NCBI RefSeq assembly: GCF_021223605.1
Contig: NZ_CP075175.1
Span: 1,840,001-1,904,000, forward strand
Direction: 5' to 3'
Length of the DNA stretch: 64,000 bases
Source: Paenibacillus sp. 481
GTDB taxonomy: Bacteria; Bacillota; Bacilli; Paenibacillales; Paenibacillaceae
The translations under genes and the position numbers were made by a program. Each line of letters opens with the position of its first letter. The first letter of the stretch is position 1. The notes below the pieces were generated by a model that did no database searches, was not told the DNA's origin, and saw only the letters and a list, made by a program, of their open reading frames with translations. Positions 44,370 through 52,342 of the stretch are shown piece after piece.

Positions 44370-45179
44370 CTAGTTCGTTGCTTTAAGTAAGTCTATGGTG
44401 TGCGTCAATAAGCGTGCATCTCCTGAATCTCCATGACCAGGCACAACAGCCTTGATGCCGTTGTATTTCTTACTTACTTTTTTGATGGCTTGTGGCCATT
44501 CCGCCACATACGAGCCGGGCGTCTGCACGATTGATTTCGAATCCAAGGACTTTACTAAACATCCTCCAAATAGCATCTTATGCTGTGGCAACCACACGAC
44601 GATATTATCTTCCGTGTGCCCTTTTCCCGGGTAGAACGTTTCCACCTTTACATCGCCAAACTGCAGCTTGGACACGTTCTTTAAGTCCCCAAGTGGTCGT
44701 TTAAACCCTTGCTGCTCGGCTAAATCAGCAGTTAGCGGTGTGCTATGTACCTTGACCCCTTTATTACTTAGTGTCTTCATGCCTCCTACACGATCATCGT
44801 GGGCATGTGTGACAATGGCGGTTGTGACTTCTTTTTTAGGAAATTGCTTCTTTAACAGTTGCAGCAACTGCTCGGTAAGCTCATCATTCCAAGGTGTATC
44901 AATAAGCACTAAGCCTTTAGATGTCTCAAGAATCAATCCATTGGCAGGGATACGATTTCCACCGATTACCCCAATGCTTGTATGCATCCATACATTCGGT
45001 TTAAGCTGCTTAATAGATACATCATTCACTTGATTTTTGTTCGTTGTATGCTCTACTTTTTCTACTGTTTCTGTCGCATGCGCATATGTCTGCATCGTTC
45101 CACCCGCAAAGATACTCCCACCTAATAATGCTGCGCAGACCCCTGTTTTTAACAACTTTGCACTTTTCAAAATAATCAT
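44370..45179 (-). CDS. Subclass B1 metallo-beta-lactamase-like protein (secreted)
   Basis: About 269 residues with signal peptide KLLKTGVCAALLGGSIFAGG. Zinc ligands match BcII-type B1 enzymes: HAHDDR (His116, His118, Asp120), GKGHTEDNIVVWLP (His196), GGCLVKS (Cys221 and the carboxylate-binding Lys224) and VPGHGDSGD (His263). All key B1 residues are present, so beta-lactam hydrolysis is plausible. The ATG at 45179 abuts its ribosome site GGAAGGA; TTG at 45170 is spaced better and is an alternative. It lies directly downstream of a second B1-like gene. Confidence 0.87.
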   Translation of the reverse strand: MIILKSAKLLKTGVCAALLGGSIFAGGTMQTYAHATETVEKVEHTTNKNQVNDVSIKQLKPNVWMHTSIGVIGGNRIPANGLILETSKGLVLIDTPWNDELTEQLLQLLKKQFPKKEVTTAIVTHAHDDRVGGMKTLSNKGVKVHSTPLTADLAEQQGFKRPLGDLKNVSKLQFGDVKVETFYPGKGHTEDNIVVWLPQHKMLFGGCLVKSLDSKSIVQTPGSYVAEWPQAIKKVSKKYNGIKAVVPGHGDSGDARLLTHTIDLLKATN

Positions 45180-45228
45180 TCCTTCCACGTTGTGTAGTCT
45201 ATTGTTGAGTAACCTATTGATGTGCAAT

Positions 45229-46080
45229 CTATGTGTTATTGCTCTTGCTCACTAACTCAATCGAACGGTTCAATAGCCCGGCGTTCCCCCATTTACCGTG
45301 ACCAGGAACGACAAGTTTGGCTTGCCCATACTTATGTTTGACGCGTAGCAACGATTCTGGCCATTCCGCCATATTCGCATCGGCTACATTCCCTAGCGCC
45401 TTGGCATCTTGCCCAAGCACTAAACAACCGCCGAACAACGTATTCGTTTGCGGTAGCCACACGACCACATTATCCTTGCCATGCCCCTCGCCGGGATAGA
45501 ACACTTCAAACTGTGTCCCGCCTACCATAAACTGCGGCTCCCCATCCAAGAATGCGTTTGGCTCTGCATAGCCCGCTTCTTTCGCCAGCCTTGCCGTCAT
45601 ATCCGTGCTTCGCACCTCAATGTCGCGTTCAATCAAACCACTAACGCCGCCCATTCGATCCTCATGCGCATGAGTTACAATAGCGAGTACAACTTTTTGC
45701 TTAAAATACGACTCAATCATATGAACAAGTTGCCCTGCCAGCTTATCGCTCCAAGTCGCATCTAGGAGTACGATGCCTTGCTTGGTCTGCACAATCAGGC
45801 CATTGGCAGGCACTTTGTTCCCATTTATCGATTTATAGCTCGTATGTATCCATACATTTTTGCCTGCTTTTTTTAAGATCACTTTGTTATCCATGCTCTT
45901 AATTTCAGTCACTAGTCCGGAAAAAGAGCTCAACTTGGTCGGCATCGCCTGAAGCTTGATCGTGTCGGATGCTGGATCCGTCTGCCCACCGCTGCACGCG
46001 GTTAAGCTCGCTGTAACAAGCATGGTTAGTGCCAGAGCTGCTATTTTTTTATATAACGATTGCTGTTTCCTCGATTTCAT
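45229..46080 (-). CDS. Subclass B1 metallo-beta-lactamase-like lipoprotein lacking Lys224
   Basis: 283 residues. The lipobox LTACSGG makes it a membrane-attached lipoprotein. Zinc ligands are intact: HAHEDR, GEGHGKDNVVVWLP, GGCLVLG and VPGHGKWGN. The residue equivalent to Lys224, which binds the beta-lactam carboxylate, is Leu (GGCLVLG). An unstructured stretch of about 40 residues precedes the hydrolase domain. It is the first of a tandem pair, 50 bp ahead of the secreted paralogue. The changed site suggests altered substrate preference or activity. Confidence 0.83.
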   Translation of the reverse strand: MKSRKQQSLYKKIAALALTMLVTASLTACSGGQTDPASDTIKLQAMPTKLSSFSGLVTEIKSMDNKVILKKAGKNVWIHTSYKSINGNKVPANGLIVQTKQGIVLLDATWSDKLAGQLVHMIESYFKQKVVLAIVTHAHEDRMGGVSGLIERDIEVRSTDMTARLAKEAGYAEPNAFLDGEPQFMVGGTQFEVFYPGEGHGKDNVVVWLPQTNTLFGGCLVLGQDAKALGNVADANMAEWPESLLRVKHKYGQAKLVVPGHGKWGNAGLLNRSIELVSKSNNT

Positions 46081-46344
46081 GTTCTTCTCTCCTGAACGGA
46101 TGTAAGATTGGACTTCTCATCGACTCGATTAGCTATTTAACGACATGATATAATTGGCATATGTGATATTCTTGTTGGTAGTTCTAAGTTTGCCTGAAGA
46201 ACCGATGCACAACAATGAACAGACCATTATGATTTCCTCATAAATGCCTAACATCTTATTTCTTACAGAAATGGCCTTGATTTTTACCCTCATTTGTTAA
46301 ATGATTATATATATTCCTAATTGGTAAGGAGTGGCATCAATTCA
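46081..46344. other. Divergent intergenic region
   Basis: AT-rich region between the lactamase-like genes and the FHA regulator. No gene, and no confident promoter or operator, was found. AAGGAG at 46326-46331 is the only ribosome site for the downstream gene and is unusually far (13 bp) from its ATG. Confidence 0.4.
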
Positions 46345-47055
46345 ATGGAGTCATTTGCCTGTCTCTACATCATAAACGGGGAGCCGTATACGGCGAATGA
46401 ACGAATGAACTTAACGAAGGATGAAACGATCATTGGACGAGCTGGTAAAGATTCAGCCCCTGACATTTCGTTCGCCAACGCCTATATTTCCCGTCAGCAC
46501 GCCGTCATTCATTACAAACAGAATCAAGCTTATATTACGGATCTTGGCAGTAAGCACGGTACAGAAGTAGGCGGCATGATGTTAAAGCCGTTTACACCTT
46601 ATTTGCTGAATCACTCGGACGCGATCCGACTGTCTAAAGGCATGGTTGAGCTGCATCTGGCATACAACTTTGTGGATTACACGATGGAATTAGCGCCCAT
46701 TTCGGTGCCAAGTTCCGATCAGCTGCTAGAGCCAACTGATGATTTGAACAACGCATTTTTCTTGGATGCGGAAAAAGGAGTTTGTTCCATCCAAGGCTCT
46801 GAAATTACCCTCTCGCAAAAAGAGTGGTGCCTGCTTCACCTACTGCACGCGAATTTGAACAGCTTTGTTTCGCTGGACCAAATTAAACGGGAAGTGTGGC
46901 CGGAGCGCGTCATCGACGACCTCCCGCATGTGGGGCTCGAGGAAGTCAACTCACTCGTATATCGAGTGCGTCGCAAAGCGCAAGGTGCGCTGCACATTAA
47001 GTCGGTGCGAGGACGGGGCTACATATTGGAACTTCAGCTGCAAGTTCACGCGTAA
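46345..47055 (+). CDS. FHA-domain plus winged-helix regulator
   Basis: 236 residues. The N-terminal FHA domain (phosphothreonine reader) has TIIGRAGKDSAPDISF, ISRQHAVIHYKQ and ITDLGSKHGTEVGG. The C-terminal domain is an OmpR/PhoB-type winged helix: EITLSQKEWCLLHLL, NSFVSLDQIKREVWP, then VNSLVYRVRRKAQGA and VRGRGYILE. There is no receiver domain. This layout suggests a transcription factor controlled by Ser/Thr phosphorylation. It lies upstream of the pore-forming toxin gene but is separated from it by a terminator, and divergent from the two lactamase-like genes. Confidence 0.85.
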   Translation: MESFACLYIINGEPYTANERMNLTKDETIIGRAGKDSAPDISFANAYISRQHAVIHYKQNQAYITDLGSKHGTEVGGMMLKPFTPYLLNHSDAIRLSKGMVELHLAYNFVDYTMELAPISVPSSDQLLEPTDDLNNAFFLDAEKGVCSIQGSEITLSQKEWCLLHLLHANLNSFVSLDQIKREVWPERVIDDLPHVGLEEVNSLVYRVRRKAQGALHIKSVRGRGYILELQLQVHA

Positions 47056-47093
47056 CAGCCGCAGGCGAATTGATCGCTTGCGGCTGTTGTTTC
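47055..47093 (+). terminator. Terminator of the FHA regulator
   Basis: ACAGCCGCAGGCG / CGCTTGCGGCTGT followed by TGTTTC. It begins at the stop codon. Confidence 0.8.
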
Positions 47094-47355
47094 ATTGTTA
47101 TATAGTAAACAAATATAGACTTCTTAATACTTACATTTATCATTCATTATTGAAAGTGAGTAAATTCGTATAAAATTAACCAATAATATACTATTTTTAA
47201 TTCATTTGAATAATGGAATCCATTGTAAAAAATAACATCCCCTATTTTGAACTTCATTTCTGCATAACTCCATCCGATAGATGAATATACAAGAGCTCTT
47301 GCGCGCAAAAGATTCACTCTTGTACAACTTAATCTTTCAAAAAAGGGTGAAGTTT

Positions 47356-48315
47356 ATGGTCAAAAATCGTTCTGTCAAAAAAGTTACGCAACTCCTTCTT
47401 GCAACCGTGATGTCCATCTCTATTTTGTTCCCAACATCTGCGGTTCACGCCACTTCGGCTCCAGCAGTCGTAGACATCGGCAAAAATGCAAAAACATTTA
47501 CAAGCTATGATGTTACCGATAATAGAAATCCTGATAATTCCGTAACGTTGTCAACAAAAGTAACCGTCATTGATGATCCGAACGCGGACAAAAAAATAGC
47601 GATTATTAACACGAGCGGCAGTTACATGAAAGCGAATCCAATCGTGAACCACGAGTACATCGGTCCGATGAATTTGCGCTCTACGATGAAGTATCCTTCT
47701 GAATATCATGTGGGGTTAAAAATTGAAGATCCGCACGCGAAGTTTTACTCCGTAACGCCAACGAATGAAAACGAGGTGAGCCGTGTAACGAAGACGGTTA
47801 GCTACGGCATTGGCGGCAGCATTAATGTTTCGGAGCAGCCTTCGTTCGGGATCGAGGCTAGAGCAGACTGGTCGGATTCGATCAGCTACGACCAGCCTAG
47901 CTATAAGACAGATTTGATTAAGCAGGATACAAAAGAAGTTCGCTGGAACGTGAACTATACAGGCTACCAAGGGTATGATCGCAACTCCTATCACGGCTTG
48001 TATGGCAATCAAATGTTTATGTGGGGCCGCGCATACTTCGGCTTTGCGAATCAGAATCTGATTGGCATTGATTCCTTGTCCCAGCTGACAAAGAACGGCT
48101 TCTCCCCTTCTACGATTAGTGTCGTTATCGTAGACAAGGACTACAAAGGCGTAACTCCTGTCTATTTGGAGACAGAGAAAAAATATGACTTGTACACGTT
48201 GTACCAAGGTACATTTGGCGATATACAGTGGGTCGGTCAAAACGATAAAAATGTAAGCAGCACGTCATACGGCCGCTACATTGAAATCGATTGGAACAAG
48301 AACACGGCTAGTTAA
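47356..48315 (+). CDS. Leukocidin/alpha-hemolysin-family beta-barrel pore-forming toxin
   Basis: 319 residues with signal peptide (VTQLLLATVMSISILFPTSA, cleavage near VHATS). It belongs to the bicomponent/alpha-hemolysin family: the stem region includes VTKTVSYGIGGSINVSEQPS and ADWSDSISYDQPSYKTDL, followed by a rim region, and the family-typical ending is YIEIDW. Closest in form to single-component toxins such as hemolysin II or cytotoxin K of Bacillus cereus. The ATG at 47356 has AAGGGTG upstream; an earlier ATG at 47281 lacks a ribosome site. No second leukocidin component is nearby, so a homo-oligomeric pore is expected. Confidence 0.86.
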   Translation: MVKNRSVKKVTQLLLATVMSISILFPTSAVHATSAPAVVDIGKNAKTFTSYDVTDNRNPDNSVTLSTKVTVIDDPNADKKIAIINTSGSYMKANPIVNHEYIGPMNLRSTMKYPSEYHVGLKIEDPHAKFYSVTPTNENEVSRVTKTVSYGIGGSINVSEQPSFGIEARADWSDSISYDQPSYKTDLIKQDTKEVRWNVNYTGYQGYDRNSYHGLYGNQMFMWGRAYFGFANQNLIGIDSLSQLTKNGFSPSTISVVIVDKDYKGVTPVYLETEKKYDLYTLYQGTFGDIQWVGQNDKNVSSTSYGRYIEIDWNKNTAS

Positions 48316-48352
48316 TCGTTAATACTTAAAAGCTTCTGGATATCGTTTGATT

Positions 48353-48413
48353 TGCCCCCTTAGAACAGACATTGGAAACTCTCCTAGGTTATCCGATCAG
48401 ATTCTAGGGGGCA
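48353..48413 (+). terminator. Probable terminator of the pore-forming toxin gene
   Basis: TGCCCCCTTAGAA / TTCTAGGGGGCA with a loop of about 36 bases and a weak T tract (ATTTCACTTTC). Confidence 0.55.
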
Positions 48414-48487
48414 TTTCACTTTCACTATAGGCGATAGCTTAGCGATTATCACTCGTGAAAATTGTTAGTTTGTTGCAGATACTAGCT

Positions 48488-49135
48488 TCATGATAGATGT
48501 GAAATGACCTGAGTTAAACTCATTTCACTCATTGAATTTATTCTCAAGTGAAACTTTTCAAAGTTGATTTCCTTTGTCACTTCATTTGGCACAATCACAC
48601 ATTTTAAGCCCGCTGCTATTGCAGCTCTTGCCCCATTTGCTGAATCTTCGAACGCTACGGCTTCGTCTGCGTTAATATTCAAGGCTTCGAGTGTTTTTAT
48701 GTACAAAGTTGGGTCTGGTTTGACTTTTTCGACTTCGTCACCCGTTTTGATTACTTCGAAGTAATCAAGTATCTGAAGTTGTTTTAAAAATCCTTCAACC
48801 CATTCCCTTGAAGAACTTGAAGCCAAGCCTATTTTAAGTCCTAGATTTTGAGCTTCAATCAGATATTCCTTCACACCTTCTCTGATATCCAGTAGCTCCA
48901 TTTTCGCTTTGTGGTTTTCTTTGGTTAAATTCATAATTATTTCGATGCTTTCTACACCTAACTTTTCTTCAATAAATGCATGTAACGCTGCATCATCCGT
49001 GCCAATGCATTTAACGAATACCTCCAAAGGAAAATCCACATTGTAGCCCTGAAGCACTTCTTTGAAAGCAAGATACCACACCGTTTCCGTATCAATAATT
49101 AAGCCGTCAAAATCAAAAACGATTGCCTTAATCAA
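48488..49135 (-). CDS. HAD-superfamily phosphatase/phosphomutase
   Basis: 215 residues, class IA HAD hydrolase. Motif I is FDFDGLIIDTETVW, the helical cap lies at residues about 15-90, motif II is GLASSSSREWVEGFL, the lysine is in EVEKVKPDPTLY, and the acidic motif IV is VAFEDSANGARAA. It resembles beta-phosphoglucomutase- and YhcW-like proteins; the substrate cannot be assigned. It stands alone between the toxin gene and the accessory island. Confidence 0.9.
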   Translation of the reverse strand: MIKAIVFDFDGLIIDTETVWYLAFKEVLQGYNVDFPLEVFVKCIGTDDAALHAFIEEKLGVESIEIIMNLTKENHKAKMELLDIREGVKEYLIEAQNLGLKIGLASSSSREWVEGFLKQLQILDYFEVIKTGDEVEKVKPDPTLYIKTLEALNINADEAVAFEDSANGARAAIAAGLKCVIVPNEVTKEINFEKFHLRINSMSEMSLTQVISHLS

Positions 49136-49388
49136 TTTTATCCCCCCTAGACATGTTTCTTAAACTGCCCGTCAGTTCAGCAAGAAGCAGCCGTTCGTCG
49201 AAGCTTATTGATTGTCTCATTTACAGTAAAATGGGACGAGACGACCAACATATTTTTCTTAATCGACGTTGTGTTCTCGTCTTCCTTGCTGTCTAGATAA
49301 CGGAACCGGGCTAAATAATGTTACAGATTGTAGTCCGAATACGCGCACATCCAAGCACGCCAGAGAAAGTCATCTTCTAACTGTTGCG
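49136..49388. other. Gene debris at the left edge of the accessory island
   Basis: No intact gene. A minus-strand frame (about 49180-49320, containing RFRYLDSKEDENTTSIKKN) reads like the end of a lost protein that I cannot name. Its end meets the truncated membrane-protein copy at 49389. Confidence 0.35.
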
Positions 49389-49448
49389 AGCGATAAGTGA
49401 GAAACATACAGTTAAGACCGTTGTTCCTAAGAACACGTTTTTATTCAT
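49389..49448 (-). pseudogene. Truncated copy of the 106-residue membrane protein gene
   Basis: The first 19 codons (MNKNVFLGTT, then LTVCFSL) match the start of the gene at 50883-51203, after which homology ends abruptly at 49389. It marks the left breakpoint of the 730-bp duplication. Confidence 0.8.
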
Positions 49449-49509
49449 GAGGGACTCCTAAGATTAATCAGGGCCAATTGAAAACTGGCGAGGGATATGA
49501 CCAAGTCGT

Positions 49510-49836
49510 TCAATCAAGCGGTTTCTTTTTTTTATTAATTATTTTTAAAATCAAAAAACAAATAAGTCCGTAACATGCTAGTCGGGTGAGATCCCACCAT
49601 AGTGGATACTGATCTGTAAAAAATGTGGATTCAACTGCGAAAATAGCTAGAAAGAAAACAAGTGGTACAATTGAAGCTCTCAAGTACTTTTTAATATTTT
49701 TAGTTTCATCTTGAAAATAGAAAAAAATTTGAAGCGTAATAACAAGCGCGATTGCTTTTAAGTAAGGATTTGTATCCAACTTCCCCAGTAGGAGTTGACT
49801 ACCCACCATAATTATCACAAGAAGTACATATTTCAT
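49510..49836 (-). CDS. Small four-helix membrane protein, probable immunity protein (intact copy)
   Basis: 108 residues with helices beginning YVLLVIIMVGSQLLLG, AIALVITLQIFFYF, SIVPLVFFLAIFAVESTFF and LTRLACYGLICFLILKI, then a basic tail. The hydrophobic layout and size match the products at 50883, 51986 and, less closely, 50387. The last gene follows a secreted toxin-like gene, hence the immunity guess. AAGGAGG lies 8 bp before the ATG at 49836 and a terminator-like hairpin lies just upstream. Copy B of this gene is broken. Confidence 0.65.
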   Translation of the reverse strand: MKYVLLVIIMVGSQLLLGKLDTNPYLKAIALVITLQIFFYFQDETKNIKKYLRASIVPLVFFLAIFAVESTFFTDQYPLWWDLTRLACYGLICFLILKIINKKKKPLD

Positions 49837-49860
49837 ACCATGAACCTCCTTCATTCAAAA

Positions 49861-49880
49861 GGGCCAGACTAAGCTGGCCC
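49861..49880 (-). terminator. Hairpin upstream of the copy A membrane gene
   Basis: GGGCCAG / CTGGCCC with a 6-base loop and TTTT on the minus strand, immediately before the ribosome site. The same placement is seen at 51613-51632 and 52343-52371. Confidence 0.7.
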
Positions 49881-49910
49881 TCAGGCTGTCGAGAAAGCAA
49901 AGCTAGTTCT

Positions 49911-50093
49911 TAACCGTTGCCACAGTGGCTATATCGCCAGATTTGCCTCGCTTTGATTTCTAACGGTTATAGATGAGCTTATTTCTCCAATTTCATTCAA
50001 AATCCAGCTGTTTTCATCGTAATAAGCGCCCTCATAACCGTTAAATTTTGAATGGGTTCATTTTCGCTGAAATAACAACTGTGGCAACCGTTA
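49911..50093. mobile_element. 183-bp MITE-like inverted-repeat element, copy A
   Basis: Ends are TAACCGTTGCCACAGT and ACTGTGGCAACCGTTA, a perfect 16-bp terminal inverted repeat. Two inner motifs (CTAACGGTTATAG at about 49960 and CTCATAACCGTTA at about 50035) are also inverted. It encodes nothing. No clear target-site duplication was seen. It resembles a small non-autonomous element, though a regulatory array of AACCGTTA sites is an alternative. Confidence 0.6.
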
Positions 50094-50121
50094 GGAGTGG
50101 AGGCAGAGTGAATCAGCTGAC

Positions 50122-50386
50122 TACCAACCGATAAGTGCGAAGCTGCTTGCCGTTACCTCAATGAAGAGAAACTCTCGTCTTAACAAACAGAGGCTTCTCG
50201 TCAAGCTGAGAGCCAGACTAAACTGATCCTAATCCAAGCTTATAGCAGTATAAGAGCGCCGTTTCCAATACCCATTAACTTCAATTTGGAAAATGGTTTG
50301 ACGGCAGTATCTTGCCATATGTTGTATGAAAAAGAAAAACAGGAAGGAACCCTACATTTTTGTTAGAGTAGTCCCTCCCTGTATCT
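50122..50386. other. Intergenic spacer with no gene seen
   Basis: Between the duplicated segment and the next membrane gene. A possible hairpin (AGGAAGGaACCCTAC with GTAGtCCCTCCCT, about 50341-50380) could terminate the gene at 50387-50761. Nothing else stands out. Confidence 0.4.
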
Positions 50387-50761
50387 TCAAGGCTTCTTCT
50401 TCAAGAGCAATTTACTTATAATACCGTTTCGAATTAAAATGAAAAAGACTTCAGGTAATAATACGAGACTAATAAAGTATAAAACAATAAAAGGAAGGTT
50501 GAGTGTGAGAAATTCATATCTTACTGTGGACTCTGGCCTTACAATCAGAAACAACCACAAAGGTACGGAAATCAACCACATCAACATAGTTGAAGCAATC
50601 ATGCTCAGTACGTTTGCCCAAAGTAAACAAAATATGATAGAAACAATAATAGGTACAGTCATAGAGGATAGCGATCCACCTATTAATAATAAAATGAACA
50701 CAACAATCGGGTATGCCAGAACAACACTCGTTTGAAAAAGCTTGCTCTTATACATAAACAT
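50387..50761 (-). CDS. Membrane protein, unknown, in the immunity-like cluster
   Basis: 124 residues with four hydrophobic segments (VVLAYPIVVFILLLIGGSL, IIVSIIFCLLWANVLSM, LMWLISVPLWLFLIV, FIVLYFISLVLLPEVFFIL) and a basic end LLKKKP. No family recognised. The start has GGAAGGG upstream. Direction and size match its neighbours, suggesting a related role in self-protection, but it is less similar in sequence. Confidence 0.6.
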   Translation of the reverse strand: MFMYKSKLFQTSVVLAYPIVVFILLLIGGSLSSMTVPIIVSIIFCLLWANVLSMIASTMLMWLISVPLWLFLIVRPESTVRYEFLTLNLPFIVLYFISLVLLPEVFFILIRNGIISKLLLKKKP

Positions 50762-50882
50762 CTAGACCGACCCTTCCCATTTTCACAATCCGAGTGGATT
50801 TCGACTACATCGAAACATAGTTAACCAAGAAAAATTAAATCCATTGCCACATGATACTGATTCTTATTGCAATCAGCATGTA

Positions 50883-51203
50883 TCATCGTATTTTCCTTTT
50901 ATTTAAAATGTAGACTACATATATTAGACCGAAGTAGATACCAAATTTAACAATATCTATTAGGATTGAAGTAGATCGTGCAACAACAAATTCTTCTATG
51001 CAAATGATCAAAGTTATAACCATTATGAGCTGCATAATATAAAGAGAGTAAGCTTTAAAGTTTTCTTTTTCTGCTGAAAATAATATAAAGGTAAACAGTA
51101 GCCCTAATGAAATTACGACTCTGAGATATATATTTACATCTAGAGCGACAAGTGAGAAACATACAGTTAAGAACGTTGTTCCTAAGAACACGTTTTTATT
51201 CAT
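50883..51203 (-). CDS. Small four-helix membrane protein, probable immunity protein
   Basis: 106 residues: MNKNVFLGTTFLTVCFSLVA, VNIYLRVVISLGLLFTFILF, a middle helix YIMQLIMVITLIICI and IVKFGIYFGLIYVVYILN, with a basic tail. The pattern resembles the 51986-52324 product (helix positions, YFGLIYVVYILNK versus YTGLFYFVYFINK), so they are probably distant paralogues. TTAGGAG precedes the ATG. It overlaps the 3' end of the broken gene at 51200-51588. Confidence 0.65.
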   Translation of the reverse strand: MNKNVFLGTTFLTVCFSLVALDVNIYLRVVISLGLLFTFILFSAEKENFKAYSLYIMQLIMVITLIICIEEFVVARSTSILIDIVKFGIYFGLIYVVYILNKRKIR

Positions 51204-51588
51204 GAGGGACTCCTAAGATTATCAGGGCCAATTGAAAATTGGCGAGGGATAAGACCAAGTCGCTCAATCGAGCGGCTTCTTTTTTTATTAATTATTTTCA
51301 AAATCAAAAAACAAATAAGTCCATAACATGCTAGTCGGGTGAGATCCCACCATAGTGTATATTGACCTGTAAAAAATGTGGCTTCAACTGCGAAAATAGC
51401 TAGAAAAAACACAAGTGGTACGATTGAAGCTCTCAAGTGCTTTTTAATATTTTTAGTTTCATCTTGAAAATAGAAAAAATTTAAAGCGTAATAACAAGCG
51501 CGATTGCTTTTAAGTAAGGATTTGCATCCAACTTTCCCAGTAGGAGTTGACTACCCACCATAATCATCATTAGAAGTACATATTTCAT
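51200..51588 (-). pseudogene. Broken copy B of the small membrane protein gene
   Basis: Relative to 49510-49836, the codon for Gln in VITLQIFF is TAA here (CAA to TAA), and one T is lost from the following T run. A second T-run deletion near the end changes the frame again, so the tail reads into the next gene. The start (51588) and ribosome site remain intact. It is expected to give at most a 37-residue stub. Confidence 0.85.
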
Positions 51589-51612
51589 ACCATGAACCTC
51601 CTTCATTCAAAA

Positions 51613-51632
51613 GGGCCAGACTAAGCTGGCCC
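51613..51632 (-). terminator. Hairpin upstream of the copy B pseudogene
   Basis: Identical GGGCCAG / CTGGCCC hairpin to 49861-49880, with TTTT on the minus strand. Confidence 0.7.
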
Positions 51633-51662
51633 TCAGGCTGTCGAGAGAGTAAAGTCAGTTCT

Positions 51663-51845
51663 TAACGGTTGCCACAGTGACTATATCGCCAGATTTGCCT
51701 CGTTTTGATTTCTAACGGTTATAGCTGAGCTTATTTCTCCAATTTCATTCAAAATCCAGCTGTTTTCATCGTAATAAATGCTCTCATAACCGTTAAACTT
51801 TGAATGGGCTCGTATTCGCTGAAATAACAACTGTGGCGACCGTTA
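51663..51845. mobile_element. 183-bp MITE-like inverted-repeat element, copy B
   Basis: Same length and layout as 49911-50093, with ends TAACGGTTGCCACAGT and ACTGTGGCGACCGTTA that have each gained substitutions. It is part of the larger duplicated segment, so it did not necessarily move by itself. Confidence 0.6.
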
Positions 51846-51859
51846 GAAGAGGAGGCTCA

Positions 51860-51985
51860 ATGAATCAGCTGACAGCTCATAGGATGGGTTTAGTTTACGG
51901 CGAAATCCGCGAGGTAGAATACAAAAATGTGCGGTACATACCCGAATATAAACGAGATCGTGGTTTTTCCGTAAATACGTCCAGT
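51860..51985 (+). pseudogene. Possible 5' fragment of a lost plus-strand gene
   Basis: ATG at 51860 follows AGAGGAGG closely and the frame reads MNQLTAHRMGLVYGEIREVE, then YKNVRYIPEYKRDRGFS. It then runs antisense into the immunity-like gene at 51986. In copy A the equivalent frame stops after eight codons. The beginning looks genuine, the rest does not. No family was recognised. Confidence 0.35.
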
Positions 51986-52324
51986 CTAATCCTTTTTCTC
52001 GACAGAACGAAGTTTATCCTTATTTATAAAATAGACAAAATAAAACAACCCCGTGTACACAATTATTCTAAAGAGTTCCCATACCATAATACTGTGGTCT
52101 TCGATTAGGTAGACTTCTGTAATTAAAAACGCTGCAAAGACTAAATTTAGTTGTAAAACAAAGATGATAACAGCTTTTCTGTTCTTTGACTCAGACCATA
52201 TTAATAGGCCCGAGAAAAGCCCTACAATGATAAATGCTTTGATAAAGATGTTAACTCCAAATAGATTTAGTGCAAGAATCACCACAAAAATGAACAGGGC
52301 AGTATACATATCCTTTCTTTTCAT
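51986..52324 (-). CDS. Small four-helix membrane protein downstream of a toxin-like gene
   Basis: 112 residues. Helices: YTALFIFVVILALNLFGVNI, FIKAFIIVGLFSGLLIW, AVIIFVLQLNLVFAAFLIT and FRIIVYTGLFYFVYFIN, then a charged tail KDKLRSVEKKD. AAAGGAG is 5 bp before the ATG at 52324. A terminator hairpin separates it from the secreted toxin-like gene 59 bp upstream, an arrangement that would give less immunity protein than toxin mRNA. The immunity role is inferred. Confidence 0.65.
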   Translation of the reverse strand: MKRKDMYTALFIFVVILALNLFGVNIFIKAFIIVGLFSGLLIWSESKNRKAVIIFVLQLNLVFAAFLITEVYLIEDHSIMVWELFRIIVYTGLFYFVYFINKDKLRSVEKKD

Positions 52325-52342
52325 ATAGTCTCCTTTCGAACC

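Larger units (their letters stand above)
49389..50121. repeat. Segmental duplication, copy A
   Basis: About 733 bp nearly identical to 51143-51873, in the same orientation. It contains the start of one membrane-protein gene, an intact small membrane-protein gene (49510-49836), a hairpin (49861-49880) and a 183-bp inverted-repeat element (49911-50093). Confidence 0.9.
51143..51873. repeat. Segmental duplication, copy B
   Basis: About 731 bp matching 49389-50121 with scattered substitutions and single-base indels. The two copies are direct repeats about 1.75 kb apart. Confidence 0.9.

Noticed and set aside
47716..48240. 174-codon minus-strand frame inside the pore-forming toxin gene
   Set aside because: Shadow of a well-supported toxin gene on the other strand.
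51800..52108. Full-length reading of the 102-codon plus-strand frame
   Set aside because: It starts within the inverted-repeat element and ends antisense to the intact membrane gene at 51986-52324; only the middle start at 51860 looks real, so it is listed as a fragment.
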